Shown piece by piece: positions 25,629-32,899 of a DNA stretch of 36,013 bases. The notes under the pieces were generated by a model. The model was given only the letters and a program-made list of their open reading frames with translations. It searched no databases and was not told the origin of the DNA. This DNA comes from Candidatus Cloacimonadota bacterium. Lineage in GTDB: Bacteria; Cloacimonadota; Cloacimonadia; Cloacimonadales; Cloacimonadaceae. Position 1 is the stretch's first letter. The number at the start of each line of letters is the position of its first letter. Location of the stretch: contig JAAYWB010000015.1 in assembly GCA_012516855.1 (NCBI GenBank), forward strand, positions 1 to 36,013, given 5' to 3'. The translations under genes were made by a program, and so were the position numbers.

Positions 25629-25657
25629 TTGACAATTTGGCCCTATACGGTTAATTT
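25629..25657 (+). promoter_or_regulatory. Candidate promoter of the 25724 lipoprotein gene
   Basis: TTGACA at 25629-25634, then TAATTT at 25652-25657 after 17 bases (or TTAATT after 16). It lies about 70-95 bases upstream of the start codon. Confidence 0.45.
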
Positions 25658-25723
25658 GTGTTAACAAAGGTCGCGAACACCCTAAGGTGGTACAAAAATG
25701 GCCTTGTAAAAGGAGTTTTGAAA

Positions 25724-26524
25724 ATGAAAAAGTTCTCAATCATACTGTTGCTAACGGTTCTGGGCCTGTCGGCATTGCTGATATCGTCCTGCTCCAAACC
25801 GACCGTTCCCAATTTTGAGGAATTAGGAGAAATAGGCGTCCCCGCCAGCGTTTGGGAATATGAGCACACGGTCTGGTTCGACATCAATTATGTGGATATG
25901 GACAAAGGCAGTGCCAACGTTAACATCTGGATGTCAGCCAAGGGCGAGAATCCCAACGCCACCCTCAAGATAGTAAACAAAAACATTGTCTTCGATACAG
26001 TTCTTTCCTACACCCATGGCAAAATCTATTACGGTGGTGACTACGAGCTTCTTAATATGGACCAGCCAGTGGCTTACGAGATTGTGAGTGGCGGCAAGAC
26101 CTACACCGGCAACATCACCCTGGATACCTGGCCCCAAATGGTGAATGTTCCCACCTGGCCTGAATTTCACCAGGATACGAACTACTCCCCCTCCTGGACC
26201 ATCTCAGCCGATCCCAAATTCCATATAATCGAAGCCGGCGCTTACGGCGCGGAAACGGTAATGACTGTCATCCGCCAGATTCCCGGCACGGAAAAGACCT
26301 TCACCCTGGATCAAACCCACTGGAGCAAGATCAAGCCCATCGAAGAGTTCTCTTTCGGCATCAATGCCGTCGGTTACGAGATGATGAACAAGAACAAGGT
26401 CCTCATCACCGGCATTTCCCACAACTACTATTATTGGAGCCAGTACGAGCTCAAGACCTCCCACCAGACCCAACGCAACCCTCTCCGCTTTATGGACCAG
26501 ATCCAGGCGGACATGGACAAATAA
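25724..26524 (+). CDS. Lipoprotein of unknown function
   Basis: A 266-residue lipoprotein from ATG 25724, chosen because AAAGGAG lies nine bases upstream and the protein then starts with MKKFSIILLLTVLGLSALLISSC, a clear lipobox; a longer frame from 25658 would bury it. The mature part is beta-rich with many aromatic residues (WTISADPKFHIIEAGAYG, GISHNYYYWSQYELKT) and shows no catalytic motif I know. It has its own promoter-like site and a strong terminator, so it stands alone. Confidence 0.82.
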   Translation: MKKFSIILLLTVLGLSALLISSCSKPTVPNFEELGEIGVPASVWEYEHTVWFDINYVDMDKGSANVNIWMSAKGENPNATLKIVNKNIVFDTVLSYTHGKIYYGGDYELLNMDQPVAYEIVSGGKTYTGNITLDTWPQMVNVPTWPEFHQDTNYSPSWTISADPKFHIIEAGAYGAETVMTVIRQIPGTEKTFTLDQTHWSKIKPIEEFSFGINAVGYEMMNKNKVLITGISHNYYYWSQYELKTSHQTQRNPLRFMDQIQADMDK

Positions 26525-26551
26525 TCTCGCTTTAGAGTCAAATAGTCCTAT

Positions 26552-26580
26552 GGGCCTGCTTTTGACGGCAGGCCCTTTTT
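26552..26580 (+). terminator. Rho-independent terminator of the 25724 lipoprotein gene
   Basis: An eight-base stem GGGCCTGC/GCAGGCCC with an eight-base loop is followed by T5, 28 bases after the stop codon. It also separates this gene from the PP-loop gene that begins just downstream. Confidence 0.9.
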
Positions 26581-26596
26581 GATGGAAAAGGATGCC

Positions 26597-27589
26597 ATGA
26601 GCAAAAAATCTGCCCTCGCCCTCTTCTCCGGAGGTCTGGACAGCATCCTGGCCGTTGCCTGGATGCAAAAACTGGGACACAAGGTGCATCCCGTCTGCTT
26701 CACCGCACCCTACATCACGGCAGACAGGGCAATCGAAAGCGCGCGGGCCAACGGCATGGAGATCACCGTTGTCGACATTTCCGCCTCCCATCTGAAGATG
26801 CTGGAGAACCCCATCCACGGCTTCGGCAAGAACCACAATCCCTGCATCGACTGCCACGGCCTGATGTTCGCGGAGGCGGCGAAACTGCTGCCCCGCTTTG
26901 GCGCGGATTTTCTCATCTCCGGTGAAGTGCTGGGCCAGAGGCCTATGTCCCAGCGCCGAAACGCCCTCCAGGCAGTGAACAAACTCAGCGGCCACGCTTC
27001 CCTGATTATCCGTCCCCTATCCCAGAAATTGCTGCCGGACACCCTTCCCATCACTGAAGGCTGGGTGGATAAGGACCAGTTGCTCGATATCAGCGGACGC
27101 GGACGCTCCCGCCAGATCGCTTTGGCAAAGGAACTCGGCCTCTCCTATCCCGGCCCCGGCGGCGGCTGCCTGCTCACCGACCGAAGTTATTCCCTCCGCC
27201 TGCGCGAACTCATAAAACACGGCCAGGACAGCGAAGCCAACATCCGCCTCCTCCGCTGGGGACGTCACTTCCGCCTCAATCCAAGCCTCAAATTCATCGT
27301 GGGACGTGACCGGGCTGATAACGCCAGCCTCGAAGCAGAGGATTATCCCGGGCTCTGGTTCCTTCTGCGCGATCTGGAAGGACCTCTGGGCCTGCTCACC
27401 GATCCGGAACCCTCCCCCGACCTCATATCCCTGGCCGCCTCGATTCTGCTCTATTACAGCAAAAAAGCTCCCTCTCCCGCCTGGGTGAAATATGGTATTG
27501 ACAGGAATCGTTGGCGTGAGATTTGTGTGGAAAAGTGTCCTGAATCTGTCTTCAGGCCGCTTCTGATCTCTCTCGACAAGGATTTGTGA
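26597..27589 (+). CDS. MnmA/ThiI-like PP-loop ATP pyrophosphatase (probable tRNA thiolation-type enzyme)
   Basis: The product is 330 residues from ATG 26597, six codons inside the longest frame. The PP-loop SGGLDS (11-16) binds ATP. Two cysteine sites match thiouridylases: NPCIDCH (C83, C86) and GGGCLLTD (C191), equivalent to the pair that carries the persulfide in MnmA. The middle GADFLISGEVLGQRPMSQ resembles the MnmA signature, but the tRNA-binding C-terminal domain is different, so it is a paralogue rather than MnmA. It likely adenylates an RNA base and delivers sulfur. It overlaps the hydrolase gene downstream (TGATG). Confidence 0.75.
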   Translation: MSKKSALALFSGGLDSILAVAWMQKLGHKVHPVCFTAPYITADRAIESARANGMEITVVDISASHLKMLENPIHGFGKNHNPCIDCHGLMFAEAAKLLPRFGADFLISGEVLGQRPMSQRRNALQAVNKLSGHASLIIRPLSQKLLPDTLPITEGWVDKDQLLDISGRGRSRQIALAKELGLSYPGPGGGCLLTDRSYSLRLRELIKHGQDSEANIRLLRWGRHFRLNPSLKFIVGRDRADNASLEAEDYPGLWFLLRDLEGPLGLLTDPEPSPDLISLAASILLYYSKKAPSPAWVKYGIDRNRWREICVEKCPESVFRPLLISLDKDL

Positions 27590-28218
27590 TGCTCAAGATT
27601 GAAGACCATTACCTGTTTGAAGAATTCGGCACCAACACCTGGCTGCTCTGGGACGAGGATTCCCGCGAGGCCTGGCTGATAGACCCCGCCGCCCCTTCGG
27701 AAGCTCTGCTGGCACGGATCAGGGAACTGGGCCTCAAGGTCACCCTTTTGGTGAACACCCACGGCCACGGCGACCATATCGGCGGAAACGCCTGGTTCAA
27801 AGAGGCCCTCGGCGCCCCGGTGCTCATCCATCCAGCCGACGCCCCCCTGCTCACTGACAACCGCCGCAACTTCAGCGAATATCTGGGAAATCCCCTGCGC
27901 CTGAGCCCGCCAGACCTCCTGGCTGAAGATGGCCAAATCCTGAAACTGGGCGATCACAGCATTCGGGTGATTCACACTCCCGGCCACACTCTTGGCGGGA
28001 TCTGCCTTTTGGCAAATGGATTCCTCCTCAGCGGCGACACTCTTTTCCAGCAAAGCATTGGCCGCACCGATCTACCCGGCGGAAACCACGCCCAGCTCAT
28101 AACCTCAATCCGCGAAAAGCTTTTCTCCCTGCCAGACGACACGGTGGTCTTTCCCGGTCACGGGCCCAGGACGTCCATCGGCCTGGAAAAGAAGTCCAAT
28201 CCCTTCGTGAGGCCCTGA
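27589..28218 (+). CDS. Metallo-beta-lactamase-fold hydrolase (glyoxalase II-like)
   Basis: A 209-residue protein with the zinc motif THGHGDHIGG (HxHxDH), a later zinc ligand in HTPGHTLGGICLL, the bridging Asp in LLSGDTLFQQSIGRTDLPGG and a last His in VVFPGHGPRT. This fits the short hydroxyacylglutathione-hydrolase-like branch that cleaves thioesters or detoxifies thiol adducts. ATG 27589 overlaps the PP-loop stop; GTG 27586 is also possible. It overlaps guaA by one base. The substrate is unknown; cytoplasmic. Confidence 0.9.
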   Translation: MLKIEDHYLFEEFGTNTWLLWDEDSREAWLIDPAAPSEALLARIRELGLKVTLLVNTHGHGDHIGGNAWFKEALGAPVLIHPADAPLLTDNRRNFSEYLGNPLRLSPPDLLAEDGQILKLGDHSIRVIHTPGHTLGGICLLANGFLLSGDTLFQQSIGRTDLPGGNHAQLITSIREKLFSLPDDTVVFPGHGPRTSIGLEKKSNPFVRP

Positions 28219-29759
28219 TGAGCCGCCACGACACCATCCTCATCCTCGATTTCGGTTCTCAGTACACTCAGCTAATCGCCCGCGCCCTGCGTTCCCTCAG
28301 TGTCTATTGCGAAATCCATCCCTATAATATAGCGCCGGAAAAGATTCGCGAACTCGTCCCCAAGGCCATCATTCTTTCCGGCAGCCCTTTCAGTTTGCTC
28401 GATCCCAACTCTCCCCAGCCCTCTGAAATGATCTGGTCGCTCGGTCTGCCTCTACTCGGCATCTGCTACGGGCAGCAATTGATAGCTGACCATTTTGGCG
28501 GCACTATCGAGCGCCACACAAACCGAGAATACGGCCGCGCCCTGCTGAAACCTTCCCTCCCCCATCCCCTGTTGGAAGGGATTCCCGCCGGCGCCGAGGT
28601 CTGGATGAGCCACGGAGATTCTATTTCCCGGCTTCCGGAGAATTTTCAGGCCCTCGCCTCAACCGCCGCCGTGCCCTATGCCGCCATCGGCCATCTCAGC
28701 CGGCCTGTTTACGCGCTCCAGTTTCATCCCGAGGTGGTCCACACGCCACAGGGGAAAACCCTTTTGGCCAATTTCGCCCTCAGGATCGCTGGCTGCGTTC
28801 CGGATTGGACGCCCGAAAACTTTATCTCTTCCAGCCAGGAGAAAATCCGCGCCACGGTTGGCGACGCGAAAGTGGTGCTCGGCCTTTCCGGCGGGGTGGA
28901 TTCCTCTGTGGCCGCCTTGCTTATCCACCGTGCCATCGGAGACCACCTCATACCCATTTTTGTGGATAACGGCTGTATGCGCTTTCAGGAAGCCCGGCGC
29001 GTGCAGGAGGCCTTTTCTGCCGTTCCAGACATCAACATCAGAAGCGTGGACGCCTCTGAACTCTTTCTGACGCGCCTCGCCGGGATCGAGGATCCCGAAA
29101 AGAAGCGCCGGATCATTGGCCACACCTTTATCGAGGTTTTCGAACGTGAAGCCGCCAAATACCCCGGTGTGGCTTTCCTGGCCCAGGGCACACTCTACCC
29201 TGATGTGATCGAAAGTGTCTCTTTCCGCGGGCCTTCCGCCACCATCAAAAGCCACCACAACGTCGGCGGATTACCGGATAAGATGGGCTTCAAACTGATT
29301 GAGCCTTTCCGCGAGCTTTTCAAAGATGAGGTTCGCGCCGTGGGCAGGGAGCTCGGTCTGCCGGAAACCCTCATCAGCCGCCATCCTTTCCCCGGTCCCG
29401 GCCTGGCTGTGAGAATCATCGGAGCTGTTGACGCTGCCAGAGTAAGCTGCCTCCAGGCCATCGACGAGATCTTCATCAGCGAATTGCGCTCCTGGAACCT
29501 CTATGACTGCACCTGGCAGGCCTTTGCAGTGCTCCTACCCATCCGCAGCGTTGGTGTGATGGGCGACGAACGCACCTACGAAAACGTCTGCGCCCTCCGA
29601 GCCGTCAATTCCGTGGATGGTATGACCGCTGACTGGACCGAATTTCCCCCCGCCTTTCTGAAACACGTCTCCAGCCGCATCATCAATGAAGTCCGCGGCG
29701 TCAACCGCGTGGTTTATGACATCAGCTCCAAACCCCCGGCCACCATCGAGTGGGAATGA
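28218..29759 (+). CDS. guaA: GMP synthase (glutamine-hydrolysing)
   Basis: A 513-residue two-domain enzyme that aminates XMP to GMP. The glutaminase domain has the nucleophile Cys83 in GICYGQQ and His170/Glu172 in QFHPEV. The synthetase domain has the PP-loop LGLSGGVDSSV at about 222-231, followed by RHPFPGPGLAVRI and the C-terminal dimer region. The early ILSGSPFSL has Ser where most have Gly. Length is normal. It is third in a unit with two genes that do not belong to purine synthesis. Confidence 0.97.
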   Translation: MSRHDTILILDFGSQYTQLIARALRSLSVYCEIHPYNIAPEKIRELVPKAIILSGSPFSLLDPNSPQPSEMIWSLGLPLLGICYGQQLIADHFGGTIERHTNREYGRALLKPSLPHPLLEGIPAGAEVWMSHGDSISRLPENFQALASTAAVPYAAIGHLSRPVYALQFHPEVVHTPQGKTLLANFALRIAGCVPDWTPENFISSSQEKIRATVGDAKVVLGLSGGVDSSVAALLIHRAIGDHLIPIFVDNGCMRFQEARRVQEAFSAVPDINIRSVDASELFLTRLAGIEDPEKKRRIIGHTFIEVFEREAAKYPGVAFLAQGTLYPDVIESVSFRGPSATIKSHHNVGGLPDKMGFKLIEPFRELFKDEVRAVGRELGLPETLISRHPFPGPGLAVRIIGAVDAARVSCLQAIDEIFISELRSWNLYDCTWQAFAVLLPIRSVGVMGDERTYENVCALRAVNSVDGMTADWTEFPPAFLKHVSSRIINEVRGVNRVVYDISSKPPATIEWE

Positions 29760-29763
29760 TGCC

Positions 29764-29799
29764 GCTGGAGTCGAGCGAGGAACGAGCATCGACTACAGC
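29764..29799. repeat. Hairpin repeat family C copy 2
   Basis: GCTGGAGTCGA and TCGACTACAGC pair apart from one mismatch around the loop GCGAGGAACGAGCA. Compared with copy 1, the C-G pair in the stem has become A-T, keeping the pairing. It sits five bases after the guaA stop and might end or protect that transcript; there is no T run. Confidence 0.8.
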
Positions 29800-29830
29800 A
29801 GGTCTGGACATTCGCATTTTCATACGGATT

Positions 29831-29944
29831 ATTCATCCGCGAAATCTGTGAAATCTGCGTGAGACACTTCTTCATCCACGTAACTCCTCGATTTTCCGAG
29901 TGATCTGCGTGAACCCTCTTTAATTTGTGTCAATTCGTGGACAG
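29831..29944. repeat. Degenerate ATCTGYG/ATTYGTG motif cluster
   Basis: Short near-repeats occur in tandem: ATCCGCGAAATCTGTG, AATCTGCGTGA, TGATCTGCGTGAA, AATTTGTGTCAATTCGTGG. This style of degenerate spacer repeat is non-coding. It lies between guaA and tRNA-Gly. Confidence 0.5.
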
Positions 29945-30011
29945 AATATCGGGGCTGTTCACCCTGCCACGCCACTAAAACGCAAAACGCCAAATCCCCC
30001 GCAGAATTGTA

Positions 30012-30040
30012 TTGACAAACACCCCCTGTTTTGATTTGTG
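30012..30040 (+). promoter_or_regulatory. Candidate promoter of tRNA-Gly
   Basis: TTGACA at 30012-30017 lies 34 bases before the tRNA. The 17-spaced -10 would be TTTGTG (30035-30040), a weak match. Confidence 0.45.
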
Positions 30041-30050
30041 TTCCCTGAGA

Positions 30051-30126
30051 GCGGGCATAGCTCAGTTGGTAGAGCAACAGCTTCCCAAGCTGTGGGTCGC
30101 GGGTCCGAGTCCCGTTGCCCGCTCCA
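30051..30126 (+). tRNA. tRNA-Gly (anticodon CCC)
   Basis: The acceptor arms GCGGGCA/TGCCCGC pair perfectly and a discriminator T precedes encoded CCA. The D-arm is AGCTCAGTTGGTAGAGC; the anticodon stem ACAGC/GCTGT encloses TTCCCAA, giving CCC; the T-arm has GGGTCCGAGTCCC. Confidence 0.97.
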
Positions 30127-30540
30127 TCTCCCGATCATCATTATTTGCTGCCAATCTCTGCCTATGATATTGACTGGGTTATAATTAAGGATATGGCTCA
30201 TGTTCAATTAGAGTGGATTGATGTGCCTCCGACCCAGCTTGTGATGTGTCAATGACACTAGGTTTTACCCACCATAATTGAGCTTAAGCCAAAAAGAACT
30301 TGACTTGATTCTCATAATGAAAACAATGCGATTAGCCGCTTGGCCTAACATAGAATGTGAATAACAAGGGATGTCAGATGCTCTCAAATAATCGGAGAAA
30401 CGAAGAGTTGGCTTTTACACCGACATTGGGAACAACATATTTTCTCCATCTGCCATATAATGATTCTGGTTATTTGCAAGGGTTGGGAGAACAGGCATGC
30501 CAAGTGAGAAATAAAACAAAAGATCCAGAGGATTGAAAAG
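30127..30540. other. Non-coding 414-base spacer
   Basis: No convincing reading frame is present in this AT-rich stretch. It contains a 13-base perfect dyad GTGTCAATGACAC at 30246-30258 and a Fur-box-like sequence at 30306-30320. GAGGATT lies before the gene at 30541. Nothing else is supported. Confidence 0.6.
30306..30320. promoter_or_regulatory. Fur-box-like site upstream of the 30541 gene
   Basis: TGATTCTCATAATGA shares TGATTCTCAT with the sites near fur and feoB. It is 220 bases from the next start codon, so regulation is only a possibility. Confidence 0.35.
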
Positions 30541-32061
30541 ATGAAGCGTTTGAGCTTATTGTGTTTTTTGGCTTTGGCCATAACGGGCATCTGGGCAGAG
30601 GTTTACACTATCGGAATTGGGACCGAAAGCCTTAACAGAGCCCCAGTCGATGGCAATAACGAATATAGCTGGAGTAGGATGATCTACACCGCTGCTGAGA
30701 TCAATTCCGCCGGTTTGGGAACTGCTTCACAAATCGCCGGGATCGGTTTTCAGCTTCACACTCCCTTAAGCAACTACAGTTTTACCAACCAACGGATATT
30801 TCTCCGCCACACGAATTCATCAGCCTATACCAGCAACGTAGGACCAGACAGCACCGGATTCAGCCTGGTCTATGCCGGGGAGGTCACTTTCCAAAATGGA
30901 GACTGGCAGCAGCTGGCCTTCACTGAGCCTTTTCAGTGGAATGGCAGCCAAAATATAGAGATCCTCTGGAAAAACCTTGGAGGAAACCGGCTTATTCCCG
31001 CACCTTTATTCAGGTTCACATCTACAGGCACAGAGTTGAAACTGGCCTACAATGGAGCGATCGGAGCTTTCCCCACTGGAAGTGTAGAAGCAAACCACCG
31101 ACGCCCCAATCTGCAATTGATAACGCCCATGTCCCCTGAACCAGCAGTGGCTGTTTATCCCGGCGATGGAGGCTATGCTCTTTCAGGTTCGCGGCTGATC
31201 TGGAAGAGCGGAGGCGGCTGCCCCACCTCTTATTCAGTACATTTTGGCACAGTTGATCCGCCACCCTTGATTATCACCGGACAGACATACCCCTGGTATC
31301 AGCCGGAGCTAGAAGCGGGCGAAACTTATTATTGGCAGATAGTTCCCTCCAATGCTTATGGCACTGTTTCACTTCCCCCTGTTTGGAGTTTCCGTGTTCC
31401 CGAGCTAGGCCAGCTTTGTGAGAGTTTTGAGAATGAGCTTCCCCCGGGATGGCTCAATCCGGGAAGCTGGGATTTCCCACCAGAGCAATACTATCCCTAT
31501 CACGGCACCAAATGTGCCCAGGTTAGAGCCGGAGCGGCGGGGAACCTGCTGGCCACACCCAAGCTGCAGTTGACTTCGGAATCAACATTGGAGTTCATGG
31601 CCTTGAGCAATGCTGCACCGGGCAGCGCAGGTTTTAGGGTCAAACGCTCATCTGACGGCACAAACTGGAACGAGGTGGCTATTTTACCCGCTATCAGCGC
31701 CGCCAATGTCTGGCAACGGTTTGAGTTGGACCTGGGTTCCCTGGCGGGGCAGAGCTATCATCTGGGCATTGAGGCTTATAATGCAGGAAGCGGAAGCAAC
31801 CCCCTGGTCTTTCTTGACCATGTTGTGGGGCCCCGTCCCGTGGGCGTGTATCCATCTCCGGAAGTGAGCATCAGCCGCCGGGATAACGGTTTTCGGCTGA
31901 GTTGGGAATCTCCGGGCGGGGTCACCGGCTACCGGGTCTTTGCTGCAGATGATGTGGATTCCTTTGGAGAGGAGGCGCTGGCTGAACTGAGCGCAACCCA
32001 TACATTTTTCGATGTGCCAACGGGTAACAGGAAGTTTTTCCGGGTGACGGCAATCTATTGA
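30541..32061 (+). CDS. Secreted beta-rich protein with fibronectin- and MAM-like domains
   Basis: A 506-residue exported protein (signal MKRLSLLCFLALAITGIWA). Residues of about 20-200 form a beta-sandwich with YSWSRMIYTAAEINSAGLG and FQNGDWQQLAF, as in FCB surface proteins. About 205-290 resemble a fibronectin III unit (YSVHFGTVDPPPLIITGQTYPWYQPELEAGETYYWQIVPSNAYG). About 298-440 look like a cleaved-adhesin domain (LCESFENELPPGWLNPGSWDF...VFLDHVVG), as in the subtilase. A last fibronectin-like unit ends FFRVTAIY without a sorting signal. Its likely role is at the surface or outside the cell; no enzyme motif is seen. Confidence 0.82.
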   Translation: MKRLSLLCFLALAITGIWAEVYTIGIGTESLNRAPVDGNNEYSWSRMIYTAAEINSAGLGTASQIAGIGFQLHTPLSNYSFTNQRIFLRHTNSSAYTSNVGPDSTGFSLVYAGEVTFQNGDWQQLAFTEPFQWNGSQNIEILWKNLGGNRLIPAPLFRFTSTGTELKLAYNGAIGAFPTGSVEANHRRPNLQLITPMSPEPAVAVYPGDGGYALSGSRLIWKSGGGCPTSYSVHFGTVDPPPLIITGQTYPWYQPELEAGETYYWQIVPSNAYGTVSLPPVWSFRVPELGQLCESFENELPPGWLNPGSWDFPPEQYYPYHGTKCAQVRAGAAGNLLATPKLQLTSESTLEFMALSNAAPGSAGFRVKRSSDGTNWNEVAILPAISAANVWQRFELDLGSLAGQSYHLGIEAYNAGSGSNPLVFLDHVVGPRPVGVYPSPEVSISRRDNGFRLSWESPGGVTGYRVFAADDVDSFGEEALAELSATHTFFDVPTGNRKFFRVTAIY

Positions 32062-32156
32062 TCCAACAGATTTGATGGCGGATGCTGCTTTAGCTGATTC
32101 TCCAGCGCCGGGAGCCTTGAGGTCTTGTTGTGTCTTTGAAACTGGCAATAATATAG

Positions 32157-32201
32157 GGCTCTCTTTCAGATCGAGCGGGTAATTCGGTTTGAAAGAGAGC
32201 C
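32157..32201. repeat. Dispersed hairpin repeat, family A copy 2
   Basis: A perfect 12-base stem GGCTCTCTTTCA/TGAAAGAGAGCC with a 21-base loop containing GGGTAATTCGGTT. It lies in the 530-base non-coding stretch between the secreted-protein gene and feoA; a related copy is at 25181-25243. Confidence 0.8.
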
Positions 32202-32292
32202 AAATAATATTCCCAAACCCCCATTTGCCTGATCTGCTCCTCCTTTTCCACCTTTGCCCCATCCCTTTCACATCCCATTCACTTCCCGCTGA

Positions 32293-32328
32293 GTTCCCGC
32301 CTTTCAAACGGGAACTAAACGGGAGGCG
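32293..32328. repeat. Possible diverged family B hairpin
   Basis: GTTCCCG pairs with CGGGAAC (32293-32299 with 32309-32315), followed by ACGGGAGGCG. It follows a C-rich tract like that of the two family B copies, downstream of a family A copy in the same order as at 25.2-25.4 kb. The GGCC-TTAAC-GGCC block is missing. Confidence 0.5.
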
Positions 32329-32475
32329 AGAGAGAGGCGAAAAAGATAGGGAAAAGGAAGAATCATCCAGCTGGATTTCAAGAGTAACGCATTGGGGATT
32401 ATGCGATTGGCTTATGTTCAGACAGGGAGGGAAAGACTGTAGTCATCCCAGTGCAGGCTGGATAGTGTCGTTCTG

Positions 32476-32509
32476 CTGTGGTCGAAGTTCCCGCATCGTT
32501 CGACTCCAG
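32476..32509. repeat. Hairpin repeat family C copy 3 (reverse orientation)
   Basis: CTGTGGTCGA and TCGACTCCAG flank a 14-base loop. Read in reverse complement the arms match copy 2 (CTGGAGTCGA) and the loop length is the same, but the loop sequence is diverged. Confidence 0.65.
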
Positions 32510-32596
32510 AAAAGCTTAGGCCCTTTTACGGTATTCCTCCGTTTTTCCTCTGTTTTTTCCTGCTTAGCTCTGTGAAAAAACTTGTGGATAAAAGCC

Positions 32597-32899
32597 TCAG
32601 ACCACTCTAACCCTGATCATCCTGGCCACCCGGCGGTCCAAAACATAGCGGGCGTCGCCAACAGCGACCACGAGGTTGGGCTCTCCGGACTCGTTGCGCT
32701 GGACCATCACCCTTTTACCGTGGTAGAGTCCCCTTTCAATGGTTTTGAGGTCGTTGTTGCATGTTATCAGGGCCTCCACGCCGGGTTCAAGGTCTGCCAG
32801 GCTGATGCAGTCGCCGCTATGGCAGCGGCAGGTTTTTGGCCGGCTTCCGAATCTACGGCCGAACTGGCGAAGGCGCACGCGGTCACGTTTAGATAGCAT
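32597..32899 (-). CDS. feoA: FeoA-like ferrous iron transport accessory protein
   Basis: The product is 100 residues from ATG 32899, which has GGAAG upstream and overlaps the feoB stop by 11 bases. Residues of about 32-100 fit the FeoA SH3-like fold: ISLADLEPGVEALITC, then LYHGKRVMVQRNESGEPNLVVAVGDARYVLDRRVARMIRV. The N-terminal 31 residues are basic with three cysteines (TCRCHSGDC, C24, C26, C31), which is unusual for FeoA. In the family it associates with FeoB and aids Fe2+ uptake. It is the last gene of the fur-feoB-feoA unit. Confidence 0.83.
   Translation of the reverse strand: MLSKRDRVRLRQFGRRFGSRPKTCRCHSGDCISLADLEPGVEALITCNNDLKTIERGLYHGKRVMVQRNESGEPNLVVAVGDARYVLDRRVARMIRVRVV

Noticed and set aside
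25420-32509. CRISPR array from the repeated hairpins
   Set aside because: The repeats are kilobases apart, not regularly spaced, and no cas gene is in the window.
32189-32575. A 128-residue plus-strand frame between the secreted protein and feoA
   Set aside because: It crosses the hairpin repeats, has no ribosome site and a composition unlike protein.
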